DNA from: Adenophora triphylla var. japonica
Taxonomy: Eukaryota > Streptophyta > Magnoliopsida > Asterales > Campanulaceae
Assembly: GCA_022495995.1 (NCBI GenBank)
Contig: JAFEMH010002569.1
Location: 248,001 to 312,000, forward strand
Direction of reading: 5' to 3'
DNA length: 64,000 bases
Positions within the stretch are counted from its first letter, which is position 1. Each line of letters begins with the position of its first letter. Under the pieces are notes generated by a model. The model was given only the letters and a program-made list of their open reading frames with translations. It was not told where the DNA came from and did not search any database. Both the position numbers and the translations under genes were made by a program. Shown one piece after another: positions 53,907 to 63,473 of the stretch.

Positions 53907-54947
53907 TTGACCCTGGCAGCATTGAAGAAATCTAGTCAAGAAGCAATAGATAAGGGGGTTAACCTGTTGACCAGATCCGGGCAGATCTACCAAGGGAATC
54001 CCAAGGCCGATAAAAAGGCAGCAGATCAAGCACCTAGGGAGAACCGTAACCCCTATGCCAAGACAACCGAAGCTCCTGACCCCGAGAAGGAGGATCCCAC
54101 GCTCACCCAATTGAAGCAGACACAGGCCAACATATCTCTGTGGTCCTTACTCACCTTGTCTTATCCTCACAAGCTAAAATTGGAAGAAAGCATGGCCTGC
54201 ACATTGGTCCCTATTGATGCTACTCCTGATGACGTAGTGCAATTGATTGGGAGCATCCACTACGGAAACATAATCACTTTCACAGACCTTGATCTCCCTC
54301 AGTTCGGAGCCGATCATAACGAACCTCTCTTCATCACGGTCCAGTTAGATGAACGACGCCTCCCTCGAGTTTTGGTTGACAATGGATCCGGAATGAATAT
54401 CCTCCCAGCAAAGATTATGAGTCTGCTCGATATCAAGTCCATAGATCTCAAGCCTTCCTCCCTCACAGTCAAAGCTTATGACTCAACATCTCGTGCAGTA
54501 CTTGGAGTTGGTACTTTGGACCTCTGGTTTGGCAAGAAAATGATACCCGTGGAATTCCAGGTTATCGATATCCCGATCACCTTTAACGCCCTGTTGGGAA
54601 GACCTTGGCTGCATCAAGTTAAGAGGGTCGCTTCGAGCCTCCATCAATGTGTAAAGTTTGTCTCAGATGGGGATCTACCAATCATTTATGGGGACCTAGT
54701 CACTTTGGAGGGCATAGATACGGGTGGAATACCTATTCTGGAGATCAAACATGATGAGGACAGCTTCATGCTAACAGGCTTCACAGTCGAACCTCCAAAA
54801 GCCCAAGTTTGCAATGTGGATCTGACAGTCACTCGGGACAAGATCCCTCCAGTCTTGAGGATGATGAGAAAGATGAGCTACCTGCCTGGCCTCGGTCTGG
54901 GGAAGCGTCAACAAGGAACTCATAAAGTCATTGAGGTGAAAGAATAG
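53907..54947 (+). CDS. Gypsy-A aspartic protease with G-patch-like tail (346 aa open frame)
   Basis: After a Lys-rich lead-in, a retropepsin-like domain spans about residues 140-255: LPRVLVDNGSGMNILP (active-site loop in the D-N-G-S form usual in this lineage), LDLWFGKKMIPVEFQVID and FNALLGRPWLHQVKRVASSL. Near the end MRKMSYLPGLGLGKRQQG has the spacing of a G-patch. The frame continues after an in-frame TAG (54945-54947) with KTRHGLGYEAT, a second Gly-rich step. It would process the polyprotein. The first residue shown is not a true Met; the start is only the beginning of the open frame. Confidence 0.82.
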   Translation: MTLAALKKSSQEAIDKGVNLLTRSGQIYQGNPKADKKAADQAPRENRNPYAKTTEAPDPEKEDPTLTQLKQTQANISLWSLLTLSYPHKLKLEESMACTLVPIDATPDDVVQLIGSIHYGNIITFTDLDLPQFGADHNEPLFITVQLDERRLPRVLVDNGSGMNILPAKIMSLLDIKSIDLKPSSLTVKAYDSTSRAVLGVGTLDLWFGKKMIPVEFQVIDIPITFNALLGRPWLHQVKRVASSLHQCVKFVSDGDLPIIYGDLVTLEGIDTGGIPILEIKHDEDSFMLTGFTVEPPKAQVCNVDLTVTRDKIPPVLRMMRKMSYLPGLGLGKRQQGTHKVIEVKE

Positions 54948-56582
54948 AAAACTCGCCACGGCCTGGGATATGAGGCAACCTCGATGGATACTGCGAAAGA
55001 GAAGGAAGTTGCCCGGAAAAGGGGAGAAGCTGCAACAAGAGGGGTCCCCAACAATGGTCCTAAATCTCTCCGTTTCAGTCCTAATCTGGCTGACTACTTT
55101 GTAAAAGGTCCTACACAGCAGGGTAATGCCGCAGTCAAAGAGCCCACTCCTACAAAGGGATGGTTGAAGCTACAGGATAACCTCAGTAAGATCAGGGGAA
55201 CCAAAGCTAATCCGGTCCATAGAATGTTTCTGGATCTACCCAAGATACCTGGGGCTACCACCACCATCGAGAGCGAGTACACTATCAAAGGCGTGCCAAG
55301 CCTAGTAGAGCAGTTCGAGAAACTTACTACCACAATTCCGATTGCCCAGGAAGGCCCAAAGTCTGAGTTTGAACTGACAGTGCCAAAAGCTAAAGCCGCA
55401 GAGGTCCTTTCAGACGACTGGGATGGTCCGGTTATGCAGCAGTTATTCGGAGAAGAGGTTCAGGTGCCAGACCTGATTGATTTTGGTCCAGTCAAGGAGA
55501 TGGTAGCGATGATTGAGGAAGGAGAACAGAAACAATGCAATTCCCGAGTCATGAAGCCACTGATAGCAATGACACTGAAGAATTGGGAAACTCTCACGGG
55601 CCCGTCCGCAACCAAGGAGGAAATGATCACGAAGCTTGGATTGGTCCCCCGTCCCCTTGTGTCAACCTATGTAAAGTCCTCCGAGTCTCTCATTGTTGAG
55701 TTCGAGTCTCTAGGTTCATCCGATGGCCTTACGCCTGAAGACTATGAAGTTGTAGCAAACGCTGTATTCCCTTTCGTTCTCAATGAAATGATGAACCTTT
55801 CTGAGTATCCCTTGATTGCCACTTTAACTAATGATAAATTAACTAATAACTTAAAAACAGTTAATAATGATTCACTAGATAAAGAAGCAGAAATATTAAA
55901 TGAACAATATATTAAAGAAATCTTTAAACAGGTTGTTCGGAAAGAGGAAAATCGAGCCCAAGTTGCTGAAGAGATTTTGACAAGTGTGAATCTGGGAACT
56001 GCGGAAGAGCCTAAAGAGACGCAGATTGGTAGTTTCTTCGAAGGAATTGAAAAGGACGCTCTGATTGAGCTGCTTATAGAATTTGTGGATGTGTTTGCAT
56101 GGTCCTATAAGGATATGCCAGGCCTCGACCCTTCCATAGTCGAATACCGGATACCGCTCGACCCGAAAGTCAAGCTTGTAAAACAGAAGTTGAGGAGAAT
56201 TAAGCCCGAATGGTCTCTGCAGGTGAAAGAGGAGATAGAAAAGATGCTCAGAGCAAGATTCATCAGGGTCATTGAATATCCTACATGGCTTTCCAACATA
56301 GTGACGGTAACCAAGGCCAACGGGAAGATCCGATGCTGCGTGGACTTCAGAGATCTGAACAAGGCTAGTCCAAAAGACGATTTCCCCCTACCAAATATCG
56401 AAATCCTGGTGGATTCCACGGTCAACTATGAGGTTAAATCCTTCATCGACGGCTTTGCCGGCTACAACCAAATCAAAATGGCAGAGGAAGACCAAGCCAA
56501 GACAGCCTTCACAACCCCTTGGGGCACGTATTGCTACACGGTTATGCCGTTCAGACTAAAGAACGCCGGGGCTACTTACTAG
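54948..56582 (+). pseudogene. Gypsy-A linker and reverse transcriptase N-terminal half
   Basis: After a 350-residue linker (with FFEGIEKDALIELLIEFVDV and FAWSYKDMPGLDPSIVEYRI), the RT palm and fingers begin: LRRIKPEWSLQVKEEIEKM, NIVTVTKANGKIRCCVDFRD, LNKASPKDDFPLPNIEILVD and AGYNQIKMAEEDQAKTAFTT. It ends in GATY followed by TAG (56580-56582), where gypsy RTs have Gln; the same frame then continues. One base change (CAG to TAG) would explain it. It is in frame with the protease across the TAG at 54945. Confidence 0.88.
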
Positions 56583-58073
56583 AGGGCAGCTACAACTTTA
56601 TTCCATGACCTGATCCACAAAGAAATTGAGGTCTATGTGGACGATATAATAATACATTCCAAAGGATCCGATGGCCAACACTTCGTTGATCTGAGAAAAT
56701 TCTTCGGCCGCCTCCGAGACCACAGCATGAGACTGAATCCAGCCAAATGCACCTTCGGTGTAAGACGAGGCAAGGTGCTAGGATATATGGTGACGGAACG
56801 GGGAATTGAAGTAGACCCCCAGAAAATCAAGGCCATAGTCGAGATGAAACCACCCCGGACGATGACAGAAGTAAAAACCTTCATGGGAAGACTACAATAC
56901 ATAAGCCGCTTTGTAAATCAGCTGACCTCGATCTGCGATCCGATCTTCAAGTTGATGAAGAAAAGTGCCTACAAAAAATGGACTCCAGAATGCCAGATCG
57001 CTTTTGAAAAGATCAAGGCGTACCTTGTGAATCCCCCGATTCTTTGCCCACCACATCAGCAAAAGCCTTTATTGCTATATCTAACTGTCACGGATACAGC
57101 AATTGGGGCTATGTTAGCTCAAGAGAAGAAAGATTCCAAGGTCGAAAACACCATCTATTTCGTGAGTAGAAAGCTTCAAGGGAGTGAACTCAATTATTTT
57201 GCTTGTGAAAAGACTTGCGCAGGTTTAGTCTGGGTAGTGGGAAAGTTGAAACACTACATGCAGTCTCACCCGATACATCTGGTCTCGAAATTGGACCCCA
57301 TCAAATATTTGTTCGACAAACCCTCCATCTCCATGAGGTTGGCAAAGTGGTCGTTCTTTGTGGCTGAATACGACATCACTTATGTGACGAGAAAATCCAT
57401 GAAAGGGCGAATAATGGCAGAACAGTTGGCCGATTTCCCAAGCGATGAGTCCCGAGGACCCGAACCTCAATTCCCTGATGATGGAATCTTTGCTCTAGAA
57501 GGAGAAAATCGTTGGCAGCTCTTCTTCGACGGGGCGTCAAACAAAAGAGGAAACAGAATAGGAATGCTTCTGTTCGATCCTACCAACGAGCACACTCCCA
57601 TAGCAGTAAAGTTGAACTTTGAGGTTACCAACAACGCTGCTGAATATGAGGCTTGCATAGCCGGGTTGGAAGCCGCTCTTGAAAGAAATATCAAAGAGTT
57701 GGAAGTGTACGGTGACTCTGCCCTCATCATCAACCAGGTCTCTAACAGATGGAAGACCGTGGACCCGGGTCTGCAGAAATATCACACTTACATGGAAGAG
57801 CTAGTGACTCAGTTCAAGGAGATCAGCTTTCATTACTTGCCCAGGGATCGCAACAGATTCGCAGATGCTCTGGCAACACTAGCCTCTCTCATTGAAATAC
57901 CTGAAGGAAAGTCTGTCAAACCATTCAGAGTCGGGAGAAGAGAAAACCCCGCTTATTGCTTTGAAATCGAAGCGGAGGCCGAACTGGCCAATGACCCCTG
58001 GTATACCCAGATTTATCAGTACTTGAAGAACGGCGAAGCCTCTTTCAAAAATGAAGATGGGGAATATAAATAA
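56583..58073 (+). CDS. Gypsy-A RT C-terminal half, RNase H and second RNase H
   Basis: The frame continues from the TAG with LFHDLIHKEIEVYVDDIIIH, the YVDD catalytic motif, LGYMVTERGIEVDPQKIKAI (RT thumb), and the gypsy RNase H (TDTAIGAMLAQEKKD, ETYFACEK-type region, LVWVVGKLKHYM). From about 57510 a second RNase H follows: WQLFFDGASNKRGN, NNAAEYEACIAGLEAAL, VYGDSALIINQV and HYLPRDRNRFADALATLAS, with its D-E-D-D residues. A second RNase H of this type marks the Tat clade. It ends at a TAA (58071-58073) that is in frame with the integrase start. Confidence 0.88.
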   Translation, partial: RAATTLFHDLIHKEIEVYVDDIIIHSKGSDGQHFVDLRKFFGRLRDHSMRLNPAKCTFGVRRGKVLGYMVTERGIEVDPQKIKAIVEMKPPRTMTEVKTFMGRLQYISRFVNQLTSICDPIFKLMKKSAYKKWTPECQIAFEKIKAYLVNPPILCPPHQQKPLLLYLTVTDTAIGAMLAQEKKDSKVENTIYFVSRKLQGSELNYFACEKTCAGLVWVVGKLKHYMQSHPIHLVSKLDPIKYLFDKPSISMRLAKWSFFVAEYDITYVTRKSMKGRIMAEQLADFPSDESRGPEPQFPDDGIFALEGENRWQLFFDGASNKRGNRIGMLLFDPTNEHTPIAVKLNFEVTNNAAEYEACIAGLEAALERNIKELEVYGDSALIINQVSNRWKTVDPGLQKYHTYMEELVTQFKEISFHYLPRDRNRFADALATLASLIEIPEGKSVKPFRVGRRENPAYCFEIEAEAELANDPWYTQIYQYLKNGEASFKNEDGEYK

Positions 58074-59258
58074 GGAATCAAGGCGAAAAACCTCTCAGCC
58101 TTGAAGCGACTTGCCTCCCACTATGTTCTTTTGGGGAATATGCTGTACAAGATGCGCTATCAAGGCCCTCTCCTGCGGTGTATCAGTAAGCAAGAGGCTA
58201 CTGAGCTCATGAAAGAAATACATGGTGGTACCTGCGGCCCCCACATGAATGCTCGGGCTCTAATGCAAATCATACTGAATGGGGTACTTTTGGATCTCCA
58301 TAGAAACTGACTGCATCCAGTTCGTCAGAAGCTGCGATAAATGCCAGCGGTACTCAAATCTCAATCATTTACCTCCTCACGAGCTATACTGCATGACAAC
58401 CCCTTGGCCTTTCGTCACTTGGGGAATTGATGAAATCACACCATCAGGCAGCAACGGCCACGAGTTTGTCCTGGTAGCAGTGGATTATTCACCAAATGGG
58501 TTGAAGCCAAATCCTACAAAGTCCTCAACTCAAAGAAAGTAGCCCTCTTCATCAAAGAGAACATCATATGCAGATACGGGTTGCCGGCCGAGATCATCTC
58601 AGATAATGGATCCCACTTTGAAGGGGAATGCGACAGGCTGCTAGCGGAATTCAGAATAACCCGTCACCAGTCATCTCCCTATAGGCCCCAAACTAACGGA
58701 GCCGTCAAAGCAGCAAACAAGACCTTGGAAAACATCATTCGGAAAATGGCTGTCCGAGGCAAGGATTGGCCTGACAAGCTTCACCTTGCTCTCTGGGGAT
58801 ACAGAACATCCGTCAGAACTGCAACCGGGGAAACACCGTTTGCTCTCACCTATGGAATGGAAGCCGTGCTCCCGGTTGAGCTAGAGATTCCCTCACTCCG
58901 CGTGCTGTTAGAAAGTCAGATCAATGAGGTCGAATGGCTCCAAAGTCTCCATGATGAATTGGCCCTGCTAGATGAACGCCGGTTGAGAGCCATGGAACAT
59001 ATCCGAGCTTACCAAGGAAGGATGGCCAGAGCCTTCGATAAGAAAGTAAAGCACCGGGAGATCAGGGAAGGTGACCTCATTTTGAAAGAGAAGCCCCCAG
59101 TCTGCATCAACCCGCTTGGCAAATGGGAGCCTGTCTGGGTCGGTCCATATGTCGTCCAGAAGATCTTCTCCGGAGGGGCCATGCAACTTGCAAACCTCGA
59201 CGAAAACCATTTTGTACACCCAGTAAATAGCGACAAGCTGCGCAGATACTACGCGTAA
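58074..59258 (+). pseudogene. Gypsy-A integrase, two frameshifts and catalytic Glu changed
   Basis: Zinc region: LMKEIHGGTCGPHMNA, a one-base shift near 58285, then ISIETDCIQFVRSCDKCQRY. Core: FVTWGIDEITPSGSNGHEF (first Asp), a one-base loss near 58490, then AEIISDNGSHFEGE (second Asp) and SPYRPQTNGAVKAANK. The expected catalytic Glu in GAVE is Lys (AAA at 58707-58709), one base from GAA. The C-terminal part (HREIREGDLILKEKPP, GPYVVQKIFSGGAMQLANLD) is intact to the stop at 59258. It cannot be active. Confidence 0.88.
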
Positions 59259-59367
59259 AACACTGAGTAATTTCAAAAAAAAATGAAATAAAAAAGTGCT
59301 AAAAGAGTAATACCCAACTAGGTTGAAAACCCGAAAGGGCGGCCTAGGTAAAAGACGAGGTTGCACC

Positions 59368-59480
59368 AAAAAAAAAAAAAAAAAAAGCAAAAAAAAAAAA
59401 CAAACAAAAAAAAAAACAAAAAAAAAAAAAAACAAAAAAAAAAAAAACAAAAAAAAACAACAACAAAAAAAAATATATAT
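59368..59480. repeat. A-rich tract after integrase (Gypsy-A)
   Basis: Runs of A broken by C, G and a short AT stretch, with a similar tract in Gypsy-B (44099-44159). The Lys-rich and Phe-rich ORFs here are artefacts. Confidence 0.85.
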
Positions 59481-59505
59481 AAAAAAATTAATTATTAATC
59501 GAGTC

Positions 59506-59553
59506 GAACTACGGAGACCTGAGCCCTTTGGTCCAAGGGAAACGTAGGCAGCC
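59506..59553 (+). other. CTACG...CGTAG motif, copy 3 (Gypsy-A)
   Basis: GAACTACG ... CCCTT-TGGTCC-AAGGG ... ACGTAGGCAGCC; the inner stem differs in sequence from copies 2, 4 and 5 but still pairs. Confidence 0.65.
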
Positions 59554-59793
59554 GGAAACGGTTCGGTCTTAAACACAAATAAAAGTCATACTTTGTTATC
59601 AACACATGGATCAAGCCATAAAGGCATTTTGAAAAACTCTGAAGCAATTCACGTGTTCATTACAGTTAAAAGCTTTTTGATGAGTCTAAGCTCGGTTCAC
59701 TCCTACGACTTACAACCTGCTAAAAGAAACTAAAATATCTAACAAACTAATGTGCCTGCTACGACAAGAAAGGGATACTCAGAAACCTCAAGG

Positions 59794-61150
59794 TCACTCC
59801 AAGACACTTGTACTGGCTTCTCCTCTCTTCTTTCCTCCTCTTCGTGTCTTCTTCCTCTGCACAGGAAAAATGTCAGTCTTCCTCCTACCGAGCTCTGGTG
59901 CAAGGAAAGGATCTATCAAACCCGCGTCTGTCAGGGCCTTAGTAGCCCTAGCCTCATCTCTCATCTCCTGTAGCCGAGCCTGCAACATAGGAATCCTCCC
60001 CTCCTGCCTCTTGACATAAGTCTCATAGTCAGTCACGACATCTCCACTCTTGTCATGAGGATTGGCCCTCGCCTCGGCCCTCCTCCTCTCAGAAACCTCA
60101 ATGCTACGTCCCTTAAAGGACAAACCCGTGATCGCAGCATAGTCAGAAGGGGTAATTGTAGCCTCGCCCCAAAAGAAGTGGAAGGTGTGGGTCACGTCCC
60201 ACCAATGCTCCGCCAGGGCAAAAATCAAGCCCTTGCTCTTCGGCAATTTCACCAGCCCCCTCAAGCACTCAACGAACTCGTACAAACCAGTCTCAATGAC
60301 AATCTGCCTCAGACTCATCATCGCCCCCCTACCCAAGATCGGAAGTCGATCCCATAAGCTAATCACAGACTCCACTGATCCCCAGGTCTTCAGCTTATTC
60401 AGCTGATCCTGCACAAACTTATCACCACCCTGCAAGAAAAAAAAGAAAAAAAAGAGATGTCAATAAGCAGTTGCATTTGCATACACAAGCATAAAGTTTT
60501 GAAAAAAAAATAAAAAAATTCAGCAGCATAACGGCATACAATGGACTCAACCCCATTTTTCTTGCACAAAAGAAAAAGACTTTCAACAATCACCATTCAT
60601 CATTCATTCATACATAAAGGGACATGTCAATGACAAGGAGTCAACAGAAGCAAAACTCCGTCCCGCTTTTCAAAAATAGCACACATAAGCAATTTTTCAT
60701 TCATTCATTCATAAGGAGTCAACAGAAGCAAAACTCCGTCCCATTTTTCACATAAAATCACAAAAGGCATGCATGAATAACTCTTTACATTCATCTCATT
60801 CATAAAAGCACCATCTCATTGCAAAAATCCCACATGCAAAAAAAGTCCGTCCCGGATTCGGGAAAATTTTCATCATCTCATATTTCAAAAAAAAAATAAA
60901 AAATGGCAAATCGCCCATTCTTTTTTCAAATAAAATACATATTTGTGTTACCCGTATATTCAACAAAGCATGCAAATCATCAAAATTCAAATTTCAATGG
61001 CAAGAACAAGGGTTTTCAAATTTTTCAAAAAAAAAAAATAAAAAAATTTAAACCCTATTTCTAACAATTCGAATAAAATCAACAAGAACAATGAATGGAT
61101 TCGAGATATACCGTGCGAAGATCCGGATCAGTCGACCAATGCTGCCACAT
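59794..61150 (-). CDS. Antisense gene for a plant-mobile-domain-like protein, two exons, inside Gypsy-A
   Basis: Exon 2 (60429-59794) encodes about 211 residues with KTWGSVESVISLWDRLP, GLYEFVECLRGLVK, ALAEHWWDVTHTFHFFWGEA and TITPSDYAAITGLSFKG. The spacing of W, H/T-TF, GE-T-T, D and GL resembles the plant mobile domain (aminotransferase-like, PMD) found in plant transposons and their host derivatives. The tail is charged and basic (RRKTDIFPVQRKKTRRGGKK). Upstream on the minus strand, a pyrimidine run TTTTTTTTCTTGCAG ends at 60430 as a likely acceptor. A donor ACG/GTATAT at 61112/61111 would join exon 1, MWQHWSTDPDLRT (61150-61112), in frame; the intron is 682 bp. An upstream ATG at 61279 is in frame but followed by TAA at 61178. 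It lies opposite to the retrotransposon's own transcription. Gene model and family are inferred. Confidence 0.65.
60430..61111 (-). other. Probable intron of the antisense gene
   Basis: Minus-strand GTATAT start and long T-rich stretch ending TTGCAG. Contains two to three direct copies of a segment with AAGGAGTCAACAGAAGCAAA and ACTCCGTCCC (about 60638, 60716). The ORFs inside are not credible. Confidence 0.55.
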
Positions 61151-61572
61151 ATCTGGGTAGGATTCCTCCGCAATCGATTACGAAAGCGAATAATGCCTCC
61201 GCATCCTTACGAGCTCTAGCCTCCTCTCTGCAATGGGAGCGCGTCCCTGACCTTGAATAGCAGCTTTCCCGTGTTCCATGGCTCGAAAAATCAAAGAAAA
61301 CGGAAGGATTTTGATGCTTTTTGGCCAAAAATGGCGTTTTCCCTTCTCTCTCTCTCTCTCGTAAAACACGTTCAAACTGTGAGGAAGAAGAAGAGAGGCT
61401 GCGGCCCTTTTTAAAAACCTGTCCCCACTTCGTTCCTGTCCGCACGAACAGGATTGAAGGGGGTAAATTCCCCTTTTGCCCTTTAAAATTTCAGACTCTG
61501 CAGATTGACCCCGGACTTAACTGAGGATAACCAAAGTTAACCCAAGTCAACCCCTTTTCAAAAGAACATCCC

Positions 61573-61862
61573 CGGCAGTAAAACGTAAGTCCGTTTTCTC
61601 CAAAGAAAGTTAACGGAATCCCGCTTCTTTCCTCATTTTCATCAACGGCAGTAAAATGTAAGTCCGTTTTCGCCAAAGAAAGTTAACGGAATCCCATTTC
61701 TTTCCTCATTTTCATCAACGGCAGTAAAACGTAAGTCCATTTTCTCCAACGAAAGTTAACGGAATCCCGTTTCTTTCCTCATTTTCATCAACGGCAGTAA
61801 AACGTAAGTCCGCTTTCTCCAATGAAAGTTAACGAAATCCCGTTTCTTTCCTCATTTCCATC
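61573..61862. repeat. 73-74-bp tandem repeat, four copies (Gypsy-A)
   Basis: Units start at 61573, 61647, 61720 and 61793, each with GGCAGTAAAACGTAAGTCCG, AAGAAAGTTAACGGAATCCC and TTTCCTCATTTTCATCAAC. They lie about 300-580 bases upstream of the antisense gene, so they could be part of its promoter or simply 3'-region repeats of the retrotransposon. Confidence 0.92.
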
Positions 61863-61876
61863 CCCATAAGCTTTTT

Positions 61877-61922
61877 GAACTACGTATAGGCTTGATTCCC
61901 ACTCGGGATACGTAGGTAGCCT
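61877..61922 (+). other. CTACG...CGTAG motif, copy 4 (Gypsy-A)
   Basis: GAACTACGTATAGGCTTGAT then TCCC-ACTC-GGGA, then TACGTAGGTAGCC. The inner stem has changed on both sides relative to copies 2 and 5. Confidence 0.7.
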
Positions 61923-62051
61923 ACCATAGGTCCAGCCACTTGACCAATACGGTCATCCTTTTCCTCGACAGCAAACGTAAGACCGATCCCTTCAAATGAA
62001 GTCCACCAAAGGATCATCTATCCCAAACCATCAAGGGAAATCATTTCAAAT

Positions 62052-63145
62052 TAAGGTCCGAGGCACCTAAAATGCCATCTTTAAGGTCCGAGGCACCTAA
62101 AACGCCATCATTCAAGGTTCGAGGCACCTAAAACGCCATCATTTAAGGTCTGAGGCACCTAAAACGCCATCTTTAAGGTCCGAGGCACCTAAAACACCAT
62201 CATCAAGGTCCGAGGCACCTAAAACGCCATCATTCAAGGTCCGAGGCACCTAAAAAGCCATCTTTAAGGTTCGAGGCACCTAAAACGCCATCATTCAAGG
62301 TCCGAGGTACCAAAAATGCCATCTTTAAGGTCCGAGGCACCTAAAACGCCATCATTTAAGGTCTGAGGCACCTAAAACGCCATCTTTAAGGTCCGAGGAA
62401 CCTAAAACACCATCTTTAAGGTCTGAGGCACCTAAAATGCCATCATTTAAGGTCTGAGGCACCTAAAATGCCATCTTTAAGGTCCGAGGCACCTAAAATG
62501 CCATATCAAGGTCCGAGGCACCTAAAACGCCATCATTCAAGGTCTGAGGCACCTAAAATGCCATCTTTAAGGTCCGAGGCACCTAAAACGCCATCATTCA
62601 AGGTCAGAGGCACCTAAAACGCCATCATTCAAGGTTCGAGGCACCTAAAACGCCATCTTCATGGTCCGAGGCACCTAAAATGCCATCTTTAAAGGTTTGA
62701 GGCACCTAAAATGCCATCATTCAAGGTTCGAGGCACCTAAAACGCCATCTTCATGGTCCGAGGCACCTAAAATGCCATCTTTAAAGGTTTGAGGCACCTA
62801 AAACGCCATCTTTAAGGTTCGAGGCACCTAAAACCCCATCTTTAAGGTCTGAGGCACCTAAAATGCCATCATCAAGGTCCGAGCCACTTAAAACGCCATC
62901 ATTCAAGGTCTGAGGCACCTAAAACGGCATCTTTAAGGTCCGAGGCACCTAAAACGCCATCTTTAAGGTCCGAGGCACCTAAAACGCCATCATTCAAGGT
63001 CCGAGGCACCTAAAATGCCATCATTCAAGGTTCGAGGCACCTAAAACGCTATCTTTAAGGTCTGAGGCACCTAAAACGCCATCTTCTAGGTCTGAGGCAC
63101 CTAAAATGCCATCTTTAAGGTTTGAGGCACCTAAAATGCCATCAC
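62052..63145. repeat. About 31-bp tandem repeats, roughly 35 copies (Gypsy-A)
   Basis: Unit AAGGTCCGAGGCACCTAAAA then CGCCATCATTC, with 29-31-base variants. It fills the last kilobase before the 3' LTR, like the Gypsy-B array, but the unit sequence is unrelated. The minus ORF with repeated ILGASDLKDG is a by-product. Confidence 0.95.
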
Positions 63146-63280
63146 TTCGATTTCGACACGAAACACGAGGAAAGCGATAAATCGCAATCATCCTCTGATT
63201 TGGCAAATTGAAATCATTACCAGGTTGACATCCTAAAACAGTCTCTCTAGGGTTGGCGTCTGAAGATAGTCGAAAGACCT

Positions 63281-63324
63281 GAACTACGACTGGCTTGATT
63301 CCTCTTAAGGATACGTAGGTAGCC
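63281..63324 (+). other. CTACG...CGTAG motif, copy 5 (Gypsy-A, just before 3' LTR)
   Basis: GAACTACGACTGGCTTGATT then TCCT-CTTA-AGGA, then ACGTAGGTAGCC; same position relative to the LTR as copy 2 in Gypsy-B. Confidence 0.7.
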
Positions 63325-63460
63325 TATCACTAGGTTCAGCCACCAGACCGAAGTGGTCATTCCTCCCCCCAGCGGTCCGACCAAGATGGTCACCCTCTTC
63401 TCCCCAGCAGATTGGGACCTCACTTTTATCGACGACCCTACTTCCTTCGAAAGTGCCATC

Positions 63461-63473
63461 GCCGAGGGGCTAT
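63461..63473 (+). other. Gypsy-A polypurine tract region
   Basis: GCCGAGGGGCTAT immediately before the LTR start TGTAAGTG. Confidence 0.7.

Noticed and set aside
58968..59576. 202-codon minus ORF overlapping the end of integrase
   Set aside because: It is the shadow of the integrase C-terminus and a poly-A tract (Phe-rich); no domain.
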